Below, in pieces: positions 6,645-13,988 of a stretch of DNA of 23,669 bases. Source of the stretch: Eubacterium sp. (lineage in GTDB: Bacteria; Bacillota; Clostridia; Oscillospirales; Acutalibacteraceae); contig JACTVT010000036.1 of NCBI GenBank assembly GCA_014465955.1, positions 1 to 23,669 of the forward strand. The letters are read 5' to 3'. The notes under the pieces were generated by a model. That model had not been told where the DNA came from. It worked only from the letters and a program-made list of their open reading frames with translations, and did no database searches. The first letter of the stretch is position 1, and each line of letters opens with the position of its first letter. The translations under genes and the position numbers were made by a program.

Positions 6645-9269
6645 TTACTTAATAAAGCCTTTAATAATATTAATAGCAGATGACATCGCACTGTCAAGTT
6701 TTGAAAGGTCTTTCGCACCCGCCATAGCAGAATCGGGGCGACCGCCGCCGCCACCGCCTGCAAGTTTTGCAACCTCACGAACTACATCGCCGGCTTTAAC
6801 ACCTTTTGCAACTGCATTTTTACCGCATACTGCAACAATAGATGCTTTTTCTCCGTTAACGCCTGCAATAACTGCCACAGCATTGTCATTCGTAGATTTA
6901 ATGTCATCACCCATTGAACGAAGCGCATCGAGTGTTGTACCGTCAAGTCTGGCAACGTAAACTTCCAAGCCGTCAATATCAACAGGCTTGCTCAAAGCAT
7001 CTGCACTCTTTAATTTTGTGAGTTCAGCATTAAGTGCCTGAATTTCCTTATCTTTAGTTTTATTATCGGCAACTATTGAGTCGATTTTCTCTTTAACGTC
7101 ATTTATGCCAGTTTTTAATACAGATGCAGAAAGTTTAATCAGATTTTCATTTGCAGCAAAGGCAGTAAGAAGATTTGTACCTGTTAAGGCAGTTATTCTT
7201 CTTACACCTGCGGCAACAGACGACTCACTGACAATTTTAAACAGACCAATCTGACCGCTGTTTGATACATGAGTACCGCCGCAGAATTCCGTTGAGAAAT
7301 CGCCTGCTTTAACTACTCTTACAATATTACCGTATTTCTCACCGAAGAGCATCATTGCTCCCATCTTTTTAGCCTCTTCAATCGGCATTTCAAGACTTTC
7401 AACGGTTTCAGCCCTTAAAATAAAGTCATTAACAAGACATTCAACCTTTAAAATTTCATCATCTGAAAGAGCATTAAAATGAGTAAAATCAAAGCGAACT
7501 TCTTTCTCATTAACAAGTTGCCCTGCCTGTTCAACGTGATTGCCGAGAACCTGCCTGAGTGCAGCCTGAAGAAGATGCGCGGCAGTATGATTTCGCTTAA
7601 TCATATTTCTGCGTTCTGCGTTAATAGATGCTTTAACCGTATCACCGACGCAAATAACACCTCGCTCCACTTTACCTGAATGAAGATAAATCTTATCTGC
7701 ATTTTTTGCGGTATCGGCAACAATAAATACACCGTTATCATTGCTGATAACACCGCTGTCGCCTACCTGACCGCCTGATTCTGCATAAAATGAAGTTTTA
7801 TCAAGAACGATAATACCTTCTTCGCCTGCGCCGAGCATATCCTTCTGCTCACCGTCGGAAATAACTGCGACAATCTGTGCAGTGCAATCGTATTCATTAT
7901 AACCTACAAAATCAGTTGCCTTTGCATCGATTTTAATTGTCTCGCTTTTCCAAGCGTCGGTATCGGAATCTTTTCTTGCGGCACGTGCTGTTCTTTTCTG
8001 ATTTTCAAGAAGTGCGTTGAATTTATCTTCGTCGACAATAAAGCCCTTTTCTTCAAGAATATCTTTTGTTAAATCAAGCGGGAATCCATAAGTGTCATTC
8101 AATTTAAATGCATCTTCACCGCTGAATACTTTACCTTCCGTTTTAGCAATATACTCATCGAGCAAAGCAAGTCCCGCATCAATCGTTTTGCCAAAAATTT
8201 CTTCTTCGGAAAGAATAACTTTTTTAATTAATTCAGCTTTATCCTTAAGTTCGGGATAAGCCCTTTCATTTTCAGCAATAACCGTATCACAAACCTTATA
8301 AAGGAACGGCTCATTTACACCTAAAAGTCTGCCGTGACGACATGCACGGCGGATAAGACGGCGAAGAACATATCCTCTACCGTTGTTTGACGGAATTACA
8401 CCATCACTAATCATAAAGGTAGATGAACGGATATGATCAGTAATAACACGAAGCGAAATATCTTTCTTTTCATCGTCGTGATAAGTAACGCCCGAAATTT
8501 CGGAAATCTTTTTCATAATATTCTGAACGGTATCAACTTCAAAAATATTATCAACGTTCTGCATAATGCAGGCAAGTCTTTCAAGTCCCATACCGGTATC
8601 AATATTTTTCTGTGCAAGTTCCGAATAGTTTCCGTTTCCGTCATTATCAAACTGACTGAAAACATTATTCCAGAATTCAACATACCTGTCGCACTCACAG
8701 CCCGGACCGCAGTCAGGCTTGCCGCAGCCATACTTTTCGCCCCTGTCAAAATGAATCTCGGAGCAGGGACCGCATGGACCCTGACCGTGTTCCCAGAAAT
8801 TATCTTCCTTGCCTAAACGAACAATTCTGTCAGGTGAAACGCCGTTCTGCTTTGTCCAGATATCATATGCCTCATCATCATCTTCATAAATGGTAACCCA
8901 GAGTTTATCAACAGGAAGTTCAAGAACCTCAGTGCAGAATTCCCAAGCCCACGCAGTTGCCTCTTTTTTGAAATAATCACCGAAAGAAAAGTTGCCGAGC
9001 ATTTCAAAAAAGGTGCCGTGACGTGCTGTTTTACCGACGTTTTCTATATCGGGTGTACGAATACATTTCTGACAGGTTGTTACACGGTTTCTCGGCGGTG
9101 TAACCTCGCCCGTGAAATACTTTTTCATAGGCGCCATACCTGAATTTATAAGAAGAAGACTTTTGTCGTTATTCGGGACAAGTGAAAAACTCGGAAGTCT
9201 TAGATGACCCTTGCTTTCAAAAAATGACAAATACTTTTCTCTTAAATCATTTAACGATGTCCATTCCAT
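6645..9269 (-). CDS. alaS: Alanine--tRNA ligase
   Basis: Charges tRNA-Ala with alanine and edits mischarged Ser/Gly; cytoplasmic. The product is 874 residues, full length. The class II catalytic core at the N-terminus shows NSGMAPMKKYF and TCQKCIRTPDIENVGKTARHGTFFEMLGN within residues 40-95. A cysteine-rich insert CGKPDCGPGCECDRY near residue 185 looks like a metal-binding knuckle found in many bacterial AlaRS. The editing domain carries HTAAH near residue 560 and CGGTH near residue 663, giving the four zinc ligands. The C-terminal coiled coil and DHHA1/C-Ala domain ends in a glycine-rich GGGGGGRPD motif. The start is supported by GAGG about 9 nt upstream. No T-box leader fits in the 134-bp gap upstream. 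It heads a cluster with hit and apt-like genes. Confidence 0.97.
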   Translation of the reverse strand: MEWTSLNDLREKYLSFFESKGHLRLPSFSLVPNNDKSLLLINSGMAPMKKYFTGEVTPPRNRVTTCQKCIRTPDIENVGKTARHGTFFEMLGNFSFGDYFKKEATAWAWEFCTEVLELPVDKLWVTIYEDDDEAYDIWTKQNGVSPDRIVRLGKEDNFWEHGQGPCGPCSEIHFDRGEKYGCGKPDCGPGCECDRYVEFWNNVFSQFDNDGNGNYSELAQKNIDTGMGLERLACIMQNVDNIFEVDTVQNIMKKISEISGVTYHDDEKKDISLRVITDHIRSSTFMISDGVIPSNNGRGYVLRRLIRRACRHGRLLGVNEPFLYKVCDTVIAENERAYPELKDKAELIKKVILSEEEIFGKTIDAGLALLDEYIAKTEGKVFSGEDAFKLNDTYGFPLDLTKDILEEKGFIVDEDKFNALLENQKRTARAARKDSDTDAWKSETIKIDAKATDFVGYNEYDCTAQIVAVISDGEQKDMLGAGEEGIIVLDKTSFYAESGGQVGDSGVISNDNGVFIVADTAKNADKIYLHSGKVERGVICVGDTVKASINAERRNMIKRNHTAAHLLQAALRQVLGNHVEQAGQLVNEKEVRFDFTHFNALSDDEILKVECLVNDFILRAETVESLEMPIEEAKKMGAMMLFGEKYGNIVRVVKAGDFSTEFCGGTHVSNSGQIGLFKIVSESSVAAGVRRITALTGTNLLTAFAANENLIKLSASVLKTGINDVKEKIDSIVADNKTKDKEIQALNAELTKLKSADALSKPVDIDGLEVYVARLDGTTLDALRSMGDDIKSTNDNAVAVIAGVNGEKASIVAVCGKNAVAKGVKAGDVVREVAKLAGGGGGGRPDSAMAGAKDLSKLDSAMSSAINIIKGFIK

Positions 9270-9285
9270 TTTTGTACCTCTGCTA

Positions 9286-9291
9286 ATTATA
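9286..9291 (-). promoter_or_regulatory. Possible alaS -10 element
   Basis: A perfect TATAAT on the minus strand, 17-22 nt before the alaS start. The matching -35 region is AT-rich and poor, and the leader would be only a few bases longer than the ribosome site. It is listed because the terminator at 9364-9389 implies that alaS needs its own promoter in this short gap. Confidence 0.3.
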
Positions 9292-9363
9292 TAGAATTAA
9301 ATTAAAATAAAACGATAAATTAAAATACCTTTTGATTTCTGCTCAATGCCTAAACAAAATTTC

Positions 9364-9389
9364 AAGGGCAACCGATACTGGATGCCCTT
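9364..9389 (-). terminator. Terminator after the ackA-ydbC pair
   Basis: On the minus strand arms AAGGGCA and TGCCCTT, extended by a CC/GG pair across a T-T mismatch, form a hairpin followed by a GAAATTTTGTTT tail. It lies 15 nt beyond the stop of the small PC4-like gene. The tail is only moderately U-rich, so some readthrough into alaS is possible. Confidence 0.65.
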
Positions 9390-9403
9390 AAAAAATGTTC
9401 TTT

Positions 9404-9619
9404 TTAGAGTTTGTCTGCGAGTTTTTTGAGTTCAAGCATCTCTTCTTTGGTAAATGTCAAGCCTTTGCTCATTTTTGAATGATCCGGTGACCAGTCTCTG
9501 ACATCAATCTTAGGTTCACGGCCATTCCATGAAATCATATTAACTTCTCGCGTCCAGCCACGGGCCGTTTCTGAAATAACACCGATATGCTCGGTAATTT
9601 CGTACTTGATTTCAGGCAT
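9404..9619 (-). CDS. YdbC/PC4-type single-stranded DNA-binding protein
   Basis: A 71-residue basic protein of the bacterial PC4-like (YdbC) family, related to the eukaryotic transcription coactivator p15/PC4, which binds single-stranded nucleic acid as a dimer. Diagnostic blocks are the N-terminal strand EIKYEITEHIGVIS, then KE-type TREVNMISWNGREPKIDVRDW, then the amphipathic C-terminal helix with FTKEEMLELKKLADKL. The start follows a strong GGAGGAG ribosome site and lies 22 nt after ackA in the same direction, so the two are likely co-transcribed. The family role in bacteria is poorly known; the identification rests on the W-N-G-R-E-P-K and R-D-W core and length. No membrane or signal segment is present. 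Confidence 0.85.
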   Translation of the reverse strand: MPEIKYEITEHIGVISETARGWTREVNMISWNGREPKIDVRDWSPDHSKMSKGLTFTKEEMLELKKLADKL

Positions 9620-9641
9620 TTTAACTCCTCCTTCTTTAAAT

Positions 9642-10862
9642 TTATTTTAATTTATCAACGATTTCTTTTGTATCTCTTGCAATCATAAGTTCTTCGTTTG
9701 TTGCAAGAATAAATACACGTACAGGATCACCGGGAAGAGTTAACTCTGCCTCTGCACCGTGAACTGTTTTCTGGTTAATTGACTGATTAATCTGAACTCC
9801 GAGATAACTGAGATATGAACAAATCTTTGCACGGAGCCAGAAACCGTTTTCACCGATACCGCCTGTAAATACGATAGCATCTACACCGTTCATTGCAGCG
9901 ACATAAGATCCGATGTATTTTGCGATATTGTAAGCCTGCATTTCATGAGCAAGAATAGCACGCTCATTGCCTTCTTCCTGAGCCTTGAAAACATCACGGT
10001 CGTCGGAAGAAATACCGGAAATAGCAGTAACGCCTGATTTTTTGTAAAGAATTTCTTCAACTTCTTTCGGAGAAAGATGAAGTTTTTCCTGAAGATAAGT
10101 AACAACCGACGGATCAATACCGCCTGAACGAGTACCCATCATAAAGCCGTCAAGCGGAGTAAAGCCCATTGATGTATCAAATACTTTGCCGAACTTAATC
10201 GCAGCAATTGAAGCACCGTTGCCGAGATGGCAGGTAATCATCTTAAGTTTGCTGAGGTCTTCATGCATAAAATCTGCACAGCGCTGAGAGATATATCTGT
10301 GAGAAGTTCCGTGGAAACCGTAGCGTCTGATACCGAACTTTTCAAAATATTCATAAGGAATTGCATACATATATGCCATAGGCGGCATAGTGCTGTGAAA
10401 AGCTGTATCAAATACAAAAACCTGCGGAACTGATGAACCTACAAGTTTTAAGCAAACCTCATAACCGAGAATATTTGCAGGCAGGTGAAGCGGTGCAAGC
10501 GGAGATAGTTCCTTAACATCTGCCAGAACTTCAGGTGTAGCAAGAACGCTCTTTGTATATTTTTCACCGCCGTGACCGATACGATGACCGATAGCATCAA
10601 TTTCGCTGAACGAATCAATAACTTTATGCTCACTTTCGCTGATAAGCCACTTAACCTCGGCTATAGCATCACCGTGGTCTTTAATTTCCTTATCAAAAAC
10701 ATAAACCTCTCCGTTTGGTTTATACTGAACATTGCCGTCGCCCTCTTTAATCTCCATGCCGATTCTTTCGATAACGCCTTTGCAGATTAAAGACTCATCT
10801 TCCATATCAATAACCTGATATTTAAGCGAGGAACTGCCACAGTTAAGAACAAGAATTTTCAT
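9642..10862 (-). CDS. ackA: Acetate kinase
   Basis: Interconverts acetyl phosphate plus ADP with acetate plus ATP, the ATP-yielding last step of acetate fermentation; cytoplasmic. The product is 406 residues, full length. ASKHA-fold motifs are MKILVLNCGSSSLKYQ at the N-terminus, the catalytic region GHRIGHGGEKY near residue 92, FDTAFHSTMP near residue 151, HLGNGASI near residue 212, TRSGGIDPSV near residue 246, and FTGGIGENG near residue 332. The ATG follows GGAGGA with good spacing. A clear promoter precedes it. The usual partner phosphotransacetylase (pta) is not in the window, so acetyl phosphate must come from a gene elsewhere. It is divergent from tmcAL, whose enzyme uses acetate. Confidence 0.97.
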   Translation of the reverse strand: MKILVLNCGSSSLKYQVIDMEDESLICKGVIERIGMEIKEGDGNVQYKPNGEVYVFDKEIKDHGDAIAEVKWLISESEHKVIDSFSEIDAIGHRIGHGGEKYTKSVLATPEVLADVKELSPLAPLHLPANILGYEVCLKLVGSSVPQVFVFDTAFHSTMPPMAYMYAIPYEYFEKFGIRRYGFHGTSHRYISQRCADFMHEDLSKLKMITCHLGNGASIAAIKFGKVFDTSMGFTPLDGFMMGTRSGGIDPSVVTYLQEKLHLSPKEVEEILYKKSGVTAISGISSDDRDVFKAQEEGNERAILAHEMQAYNIAKYIGSYVAAMNGVDAIVFTGGIGENGFWLRAKICSYLSYLGVQINQSINQKTVHGAEAELTLPGDPVRVFILATNEELMIARDTKEIVDKLK

Positions 10863-10882
10863 TAAAAATCATCCTCCGATAT

Positions 10883-10910
10883 TGCAAATAAATTAATATA
10901 CATATATAAT
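10883..10910 (+). promoter_or_regulatory. Possible tmcAL promoter overlapping the ackA -10
   Basis: TTGCAA (10883-10888) and a perfect TATAAT (10905-10910) lie 16 bp apart. The -10 overlaps the minus-strand ackA -10 by five bases, so the two RNA polymerases would exclude each other. The region is an alternating AT tract in which chance hexamers are likely, hence the low score. A second TATAAT at 10917-10922 lacks a -35. Confidence 0.35.
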
Positions 10911-10935
10911 AATATATATAATAAAGCAATGTCAA
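10906..10935 (-). promoter_or_regulatory. ackA promoter
   Basis: On the minus strand a perfect TTGACA (10930-10935) and TATTAT (10906-10911) are 18 bp apart. The leader of about 35 nt carries GGAGGA (10872-10877) before the ackA ATG. Confidence 0.7.
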
Positions 10936-10965
10936 GTATATTTAAAAATTTTAAGGTAATATTTT

Positions 10966-12021
10966 ATGGTAACAGGTATAATTTGCGAATTCAATCCATT
11001 TCACGGCGGACATAAATATCTTATTGACAAAATAAAAGAAAACGACAGTTCAGTCATCTGCTGTATGAGCGGCAACTTTGTTCAGCGGGGTGAATTTGCA
11101 ATTCTTGATAAGTTCACACGCACCGAAATGGCTTTAAAAGGCGGTGCAGACCTTGTTATTGAATTGCCGAGCGCCTGCGCCACACTGTCTGCCGAGGGGT
11201 TTGCAAAATCCGCCGTAAATCTTCTTGAAGCAACAGGCGTTGTTGACGAAATTGCTTTCGGTGCTGAAAACGATAATATATCAAAGTTGAAAAAAATTGC
11301 CGAAATGCTTAATGATGAAAGCATAAAATCGACAATAACAAATGAGATGAAAAAAGGTATTCCCTACCACACGGCAAGAAAAAATATTTTAAACACAGAT
11401 TTGCTTGACAGCCCGAATAATATTTTAGCCTGCGAATATCTGCGCTTTACAAACGTTCCGTGCAGAGCGGTTAAAAGAATTGGAAAAGGTCATGATACAG
11501 ATGATGAACTTTACAGCGCGTCTGCAATACGAAAAACGCTTGACAAAAATAAAATATCATCAATTGAAAACTGTGAGATTGCCGTGCTCGCCAAATTAAG
11601 GCAGATGAGCAAAGATGATTTCAAAAAAATTGCCGATGTGAACGAAGGTCTTGAAAACAGAATTTATAATGCTGTAAAAAGTGCAGGATCTCTGGAAGAA
11701 CTTTACAATTTAATTAAAACAAAAAGGTATACATTATCAAGAATCAGGCGGATTATTTTGCGCACTTACCTCGGAATTTACGATAATTCGGCAATGGCGC
11801 CGTATATCCGTATTTTGGGCTTTAACGGCACAGGCAGGAATATACTTTCAAAACTGAAAAAAACGGCTGATTTGCCGATTATAACAAAATATTCACAATG
11901 TTCGGATGATATAAGGGAATATTTTGAAAAAGAATGCCTTTACACCGATTTATATAATTTAGGATATAAAAATCCCCTGCCATGCGGAACAGAGCAGAGA
12001 GCAAGAATAGTAACATTATAA
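10966..12021 (+). CDS. tmcAL: tRNA(Met) cytidine acetate ligase TmcAL (YlbM family)
   Basis: Forms N4-acetylcytidine at the wobble base of elongator tRNA-Met, using acetate and ATP through an acetyl-adenylate; cytoplasmic. The N-terminal nucleotidyltransferase domain shows GIICEFNPFHGGHKYLI with the ATP-binding HxGH motif near residue 14, then CCMSGNFVQRGEFAILDKFTRTEMAL and GADLVIELP, all family hallmarks. SASAIRK near residue 187 and LIKTKRYTLSRIRRI near residue 250 mark the C-terminal half. At 351 residues it is shorter than the roughly 400-415 residues of Bacillus members. From memory of the family, most of the missing length lies between SASAIRK and the EGLENRI helix. The ATG has AAGG 8-9 nt upstream. 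It is divergent from ackA with a 103-bp gap. The gene-free repeat region follows. Confidence 0.92.
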   Translation: MVTGIICEFNPFHGGHKYLIDKIKENDSSVICCMSGNFVQRGEFAILDKFTRTEMALKGGADLVIELPSACATLSAEGFAKSAVNLLEATGVVDEIAFGAENDNISKLKKIAEMLNDESIKSTITNEMKKGIPYHTARKNILNTDLLDSPNNILACEYLRFTNVPCRAVKRIGKGHDTDDELYSASAIRKTLDKNKISSIENCEIAVLAKLRQMSKDDFKKIADVNEGLENRIYNAVKSAGSLEELYNLIKTKRYTLSRIRRIILRTYLGIYDNSAMAPYIRILGFNGTGRNILSKLKKTADLPIITKYSQCSDDIREYFEKECLYTDLYNLGYKNPLPCGTEQRARIVTL

Positions 12022-12038
12022 AAAGCAAACAATAAATA

Positions 12039-12063
12039 ACGGCACAGAATAATTCTGTGCCGT
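12039..12063. repeat. Palindrome, left boundary of the hairpin-rich element
   Basis: Arms ACGGCACAGAAT and ATTCTGTGCCGT are perfectly complementary around a single central base. Read in inverted orientation it matches the palindrome at 12342-12366 at 23 of 25 positions. On the minus strand the 3' side is T-rich, so it might terminate transcripts arriving from the lacZ-comEC-holA cluster. Confidence 0.75.
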
Positions 12064-12193
12064 CAGCGTGTAGAAAAAGTCTAAATAATAAATTTCTAGA
12101 CGCTGGCAGACTTCGAGAAAGGGAACAGAATTTTGCATTTTAGGAAGGGTGCTGTACGATGGTACCGCCCCTGAGTAAAAGGCAAAAAACGCC

Positions 12194-12228
12194 AAACGCC
12201 GCAGAAATTCAATATTTCTGCGGCGTTT
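12194..12228. terminator. Strong hairpin, possible terminator for tmcAL or the minus-strand cluster
   Basis: Arms AAACGCCGCAGAAAT (12194-12208) and ATTTCTGCGGCGTTT (12214-12228) pair perfectly around a 5-nt loop. The plus-strand tail is only TTTCATAT. The minus-strand tail TTTGGCGTTTTTT is somewhat better. It is the most stable hairpin in the gap. Confidence 0.5.
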
Positions 12229-12248
12229 CATATACGTTATTATAAAAC

Positions 12249-12284
12249 GGGTCGTCGGAGACGCCGACCCCTACAATAGTGTAG
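12249..12284. repeat. REP-like palindromic motif
   Basis: GGGTCGTCG and CGCCGACCC pair with one T-C mismatch around a GAGA loop, followed by CTACAATAGTGTAG. On the minus strand it reads as GTAGGGGTCGGCGTCTCCGA, a style of GC-rich intergenic palindrome I associate with gut Clostridia. That association is from memory and not verified here. Confidence 0.45.
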
Positions 12285-12341
12285 TTACTGATACATAATA
12301 AAAATTTGGCATGGTTATGACCACTTTATCGACAGTCTGTA

Positions 12342-12366
12342 ACGGCACGGATTTATTCTGTGCCGT
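12342..12366. repeat. Palindrome, right boundary, overlapping the 3' end of the TOPRIM gene
   Basis: Imperfect palindrome related to 12039-12063 in inverted orientation (two differences over 25 bases). It encodes the last residues (N-G-T-E) and the stop codon of the minus-strand TOPRIM gene. Confidence 0.7.
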
Positions 12367-12946
12367 TTTGTAATGACTTTATAATTGAAATAAACTCTTC
12401 TTTCGTCATAGATGTATTTATGTAACTCAAAAGTGAATTTGTTGAAAGAAATTCGGGCAGATTCAGTTTTTTCAAAAAAGCCTTTTTATTTTTCTTAGCA
12501 TCAGGCGTTCCCGAAAGACCTGCCTCAAACAGGTCATAATTCGTAACAAGTTCCCTGTTTTCTTCAAGTGAATATGCAATATCAAGCGAATTGAAAAGAT
12601 TTATAAGAATAGTATCATCAATTCCCTCAACGCCGAGTTTGCCCTCTTTTGACGGCTCTGCTTTTCTGCGTTCCTTGCCGAAAACATCGGGAATATAAAT
12701 ATGATGCACTTTGCTTTTATCAATGCCCATTGAAACAAAATTTCTTATCTGAAAACCGCTGTGGTCGGAATCCGTAAGCACTATAATTCCACGTTCGTCT
12801 GCAAGGCGTTTTATAAAATTTTTCTTTTCTTTATCCCTGAAAATCTGAAAACCGTTTGTTTCTATTATAAGCGCATCAAGGATATTTGAAAGTTTAATTT
12901 TATCATACCTGCCCTCAACAATTACTGCCTGCTGAATTTTAATCAT
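12353..12946 (-). CDS. RNase M5-like TOPRIM protein (DUF4093-type)
   Basis: A 197-residue protein whose N-terminal TOPRIM domain resembles ribonuclease M5, the enzyme that trims precursor 5S rRNA in Firmicutes. VIVEGRYDKIKL near residue 8 holds the catalytic Glu and LTDSDHSGFQIRNF near residue 57 holds the D-x-D metal site. The basic IYIPDVFGKERRKAEPSKEGKLGVEGID stretch matches the RNA-binding part of that family. The C-terminal helical part (about 115-190) fits DUF4093. Whether it is the true RNase M5 or a paralogue cannot be decided. Its ATG overlaps the 3' end of holA by 8 nt, with GAGG upstream. Its last four codons and stop lie within the palindrome at 12342-12366, so the C-terminus may have been remodelled. 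Confidence 0.8.
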   Translation of the reverse strand: MIKIQQAVIVEGRYDKIKLSNILDALIIETNGFQIFRDKEKKNFIKRLADERGIIVLTDSDHSGFQIRNFVSMGIDKSKVHHIYIPDVFGKERRKAEPSKEGKLGVEGIDDTILINLFNSLDIAYSLEENRELVTNYDLFEAGLSGTPDAKKNKKAFLKKLNLPEFLSTNSLLSYINTSMTKEEFISIIKSLQNGTE

Positions 12947-13988
12947 AATGAACCTCTTTTGAAATAAGCAGAAGTTTTACAAGTGTTTCTTCAAGAATCA
13001 ATCTTTTATCAGCACCCGTGCTTTTTAATGCGTTATCTGCCAGCATAAGAACATCAAGTGAATTGCGCAGTTGGTCAACAGACAGCGCCGTACAGTCTCT
13101 CATAGCATTTCTGAGCGCAAACTCCCTGCCCTTATAATTATAATAATTGCTTATATCTTCTACAGGTTCACCTGCAATTTTTGCGCATTTGGCTCTGTAC
13201 ATATCCACATAACATCCGGAAATAACCGAAAGCACCGAAATACTTTCCTCTTTCATTGCAAAAAGAGTGTCAAGCACCGAATATGCCTTATTATAATCAC
13301 CTTTAACAATTGCTTTGGATAAATCATAAACGCGCGCCTGAAGGCATTTTACGGCAAGTTGATTAATAATTTCTTTTGTAATTTCGCCGCCGTTTACATA
13401 AGAAGACAGTTTTTCGATTTCATTAAGCAGCGTTTTAATATCACTGCCCGAAACAGAAATAAGATAGCGGGCATTATCGGGCGTAAGCAGTGCTCCCCTT
13501 TTTTTACAGCCTGATACAAGAAGTTTTACAAGATCACCCTCGGTTCTTTTTTCAAGATTAACGCTTGAACCGTATTTAGCAAAAGCACTTTCGACCGCTT
13601 TCCACTTTGCGTTCTTTTTAACATCAACAACAATATTATCATACGAAAAAACAAGAATGGTTGTTTCGGGCAAATCAGTCAAAAATTCTTTAATCGTTTC
13701 GCAGTCATTTTTACTGTCCCCAAAAGGATAATCAGACACATGAATAAACACGTAACTGCTCATCATAGGCAGCATTTCGGCATCTTTTAATATATCGTCA
13801 AGTGAAGTATCTTTACCGTTATACTGATGAAAATTAAAGTCGGCAAAAGCAGGCTCAACAATTATTTCTTTTAATTTATTAACATAAAATTCTTTTAAAT
13901 AACTTTCTTCACCGTAAATAAAATAAGCATTTGAAAATTCCTTGTTTTTGATATGCTGTTTTAATTCTTTTTCACCTATTTTAGCCAA
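12939..13988 (-). CDS. holA: DNA polymerase III subunit delta
   Basis: Clamp-loader subunit that opens the sliding clamp; cytoplasmic replisome component. The product is 349 residues, normal for Firmicute HolA (YqeN). Family features are the N-terminal NAYFIYGEESYLKEFYVNKL, the hydrophobic strand blocks of the AAA+-like domain (LVFSYDNIVVDVKKNAKW), and the helical collar domain with IKTLLNEIEKLSSYV near residue 190 and LEETLVKLLL at the end. The start codon is TTG at 13988: a TAA stop lies directly before it and the next in-frame Met is far downstream. A weak AAGAGA ribosome site precedes it. It overlaps comEC by 13 nt and the TOPRIM gene by 8 nt. comEC next to holA is a conserved arrangement in Bacillus and relatives. 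Confidence 0.92.
   Translation of the reverse strand: MAKIGEKELKQHIKNKEFSNAYFIYGEESYLKEFYVNKLKEIIVEPAFADFNFHQYNGKDTSLDDILKDAEMLPMMSSYVFIHVSDYPFGDSKNDCETIKEFLTDLPETTILVFSYDNIVVDVKKNAKWKAVESAFAKYGSSVNLEKRTEGDLVKLLVSGCKKRGALLTPDNARYLISVSGSDIKTLLNEIEKLSSYVNGGEITKEIINQLAVKCLQARVYDLSKAIVKGDYNKAYSVLDTLFAMKEESISVLSVISGCYVDMYRAKCAKIAGEPVEDISNYYNYKGREFALRNAMRDCTALSVDQLRNSLDVLMLADNALKSTGADKRLILEETLVKLLLISKEVHYD

Larger units (their letters stand above)
12022..12352. other. Gene-free hairpin-rich stretch between tmcAL and the TOPRIM gene
   Basis: No credible gene is seen in these 331 bases. At least six inverted repeats are packed end to end: 12039-12063; 12064-12105 (13-bp arms, one mismatch); 12147-12170 (5 bp plus GTAC/GTAC with a 2-nt bulge); 12194-12228 (perfect 15-bp arms); 12249-12270 (GNRA-like GAGA loop); and a small CTAC/GTAG hairpin at 12271-12284. 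The convergent flanking genes must both stop here, yet none of the hairpins has a strong T run on the plus strand. The outer palindromes at 12039 and 12342 are related to each other. The density of palindromes suggests one or more small mobile or REP/MITE-like repeats rather than a single regulatory leader. Confidence 0.6.

Noticed and set aside
9270..9403. T-box or riboswitch leader for alaS
   Set aside because: The gap is too short, and its only hairpin belongs to the terminator of the upstream ackA-ydbC pair.
12141..12228. T-box-like core (TGGTACCGCC) followed by a terminator hairpin
   Set aside because: The match is explained by the local GTAC/GTAC hairpin. No specifier stem fits upstream, and no plus-strand gene lies downstream to be controlled.
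12016..12231. Minus-strand open frame of 71 codons in the hairpin-rich gap
   Set aside because: It runs straight through several palindromes, has no ribosome site, starts inside a hairpin arm and overlaps the end of tmcAL; it is probably a by-product of the repeat.
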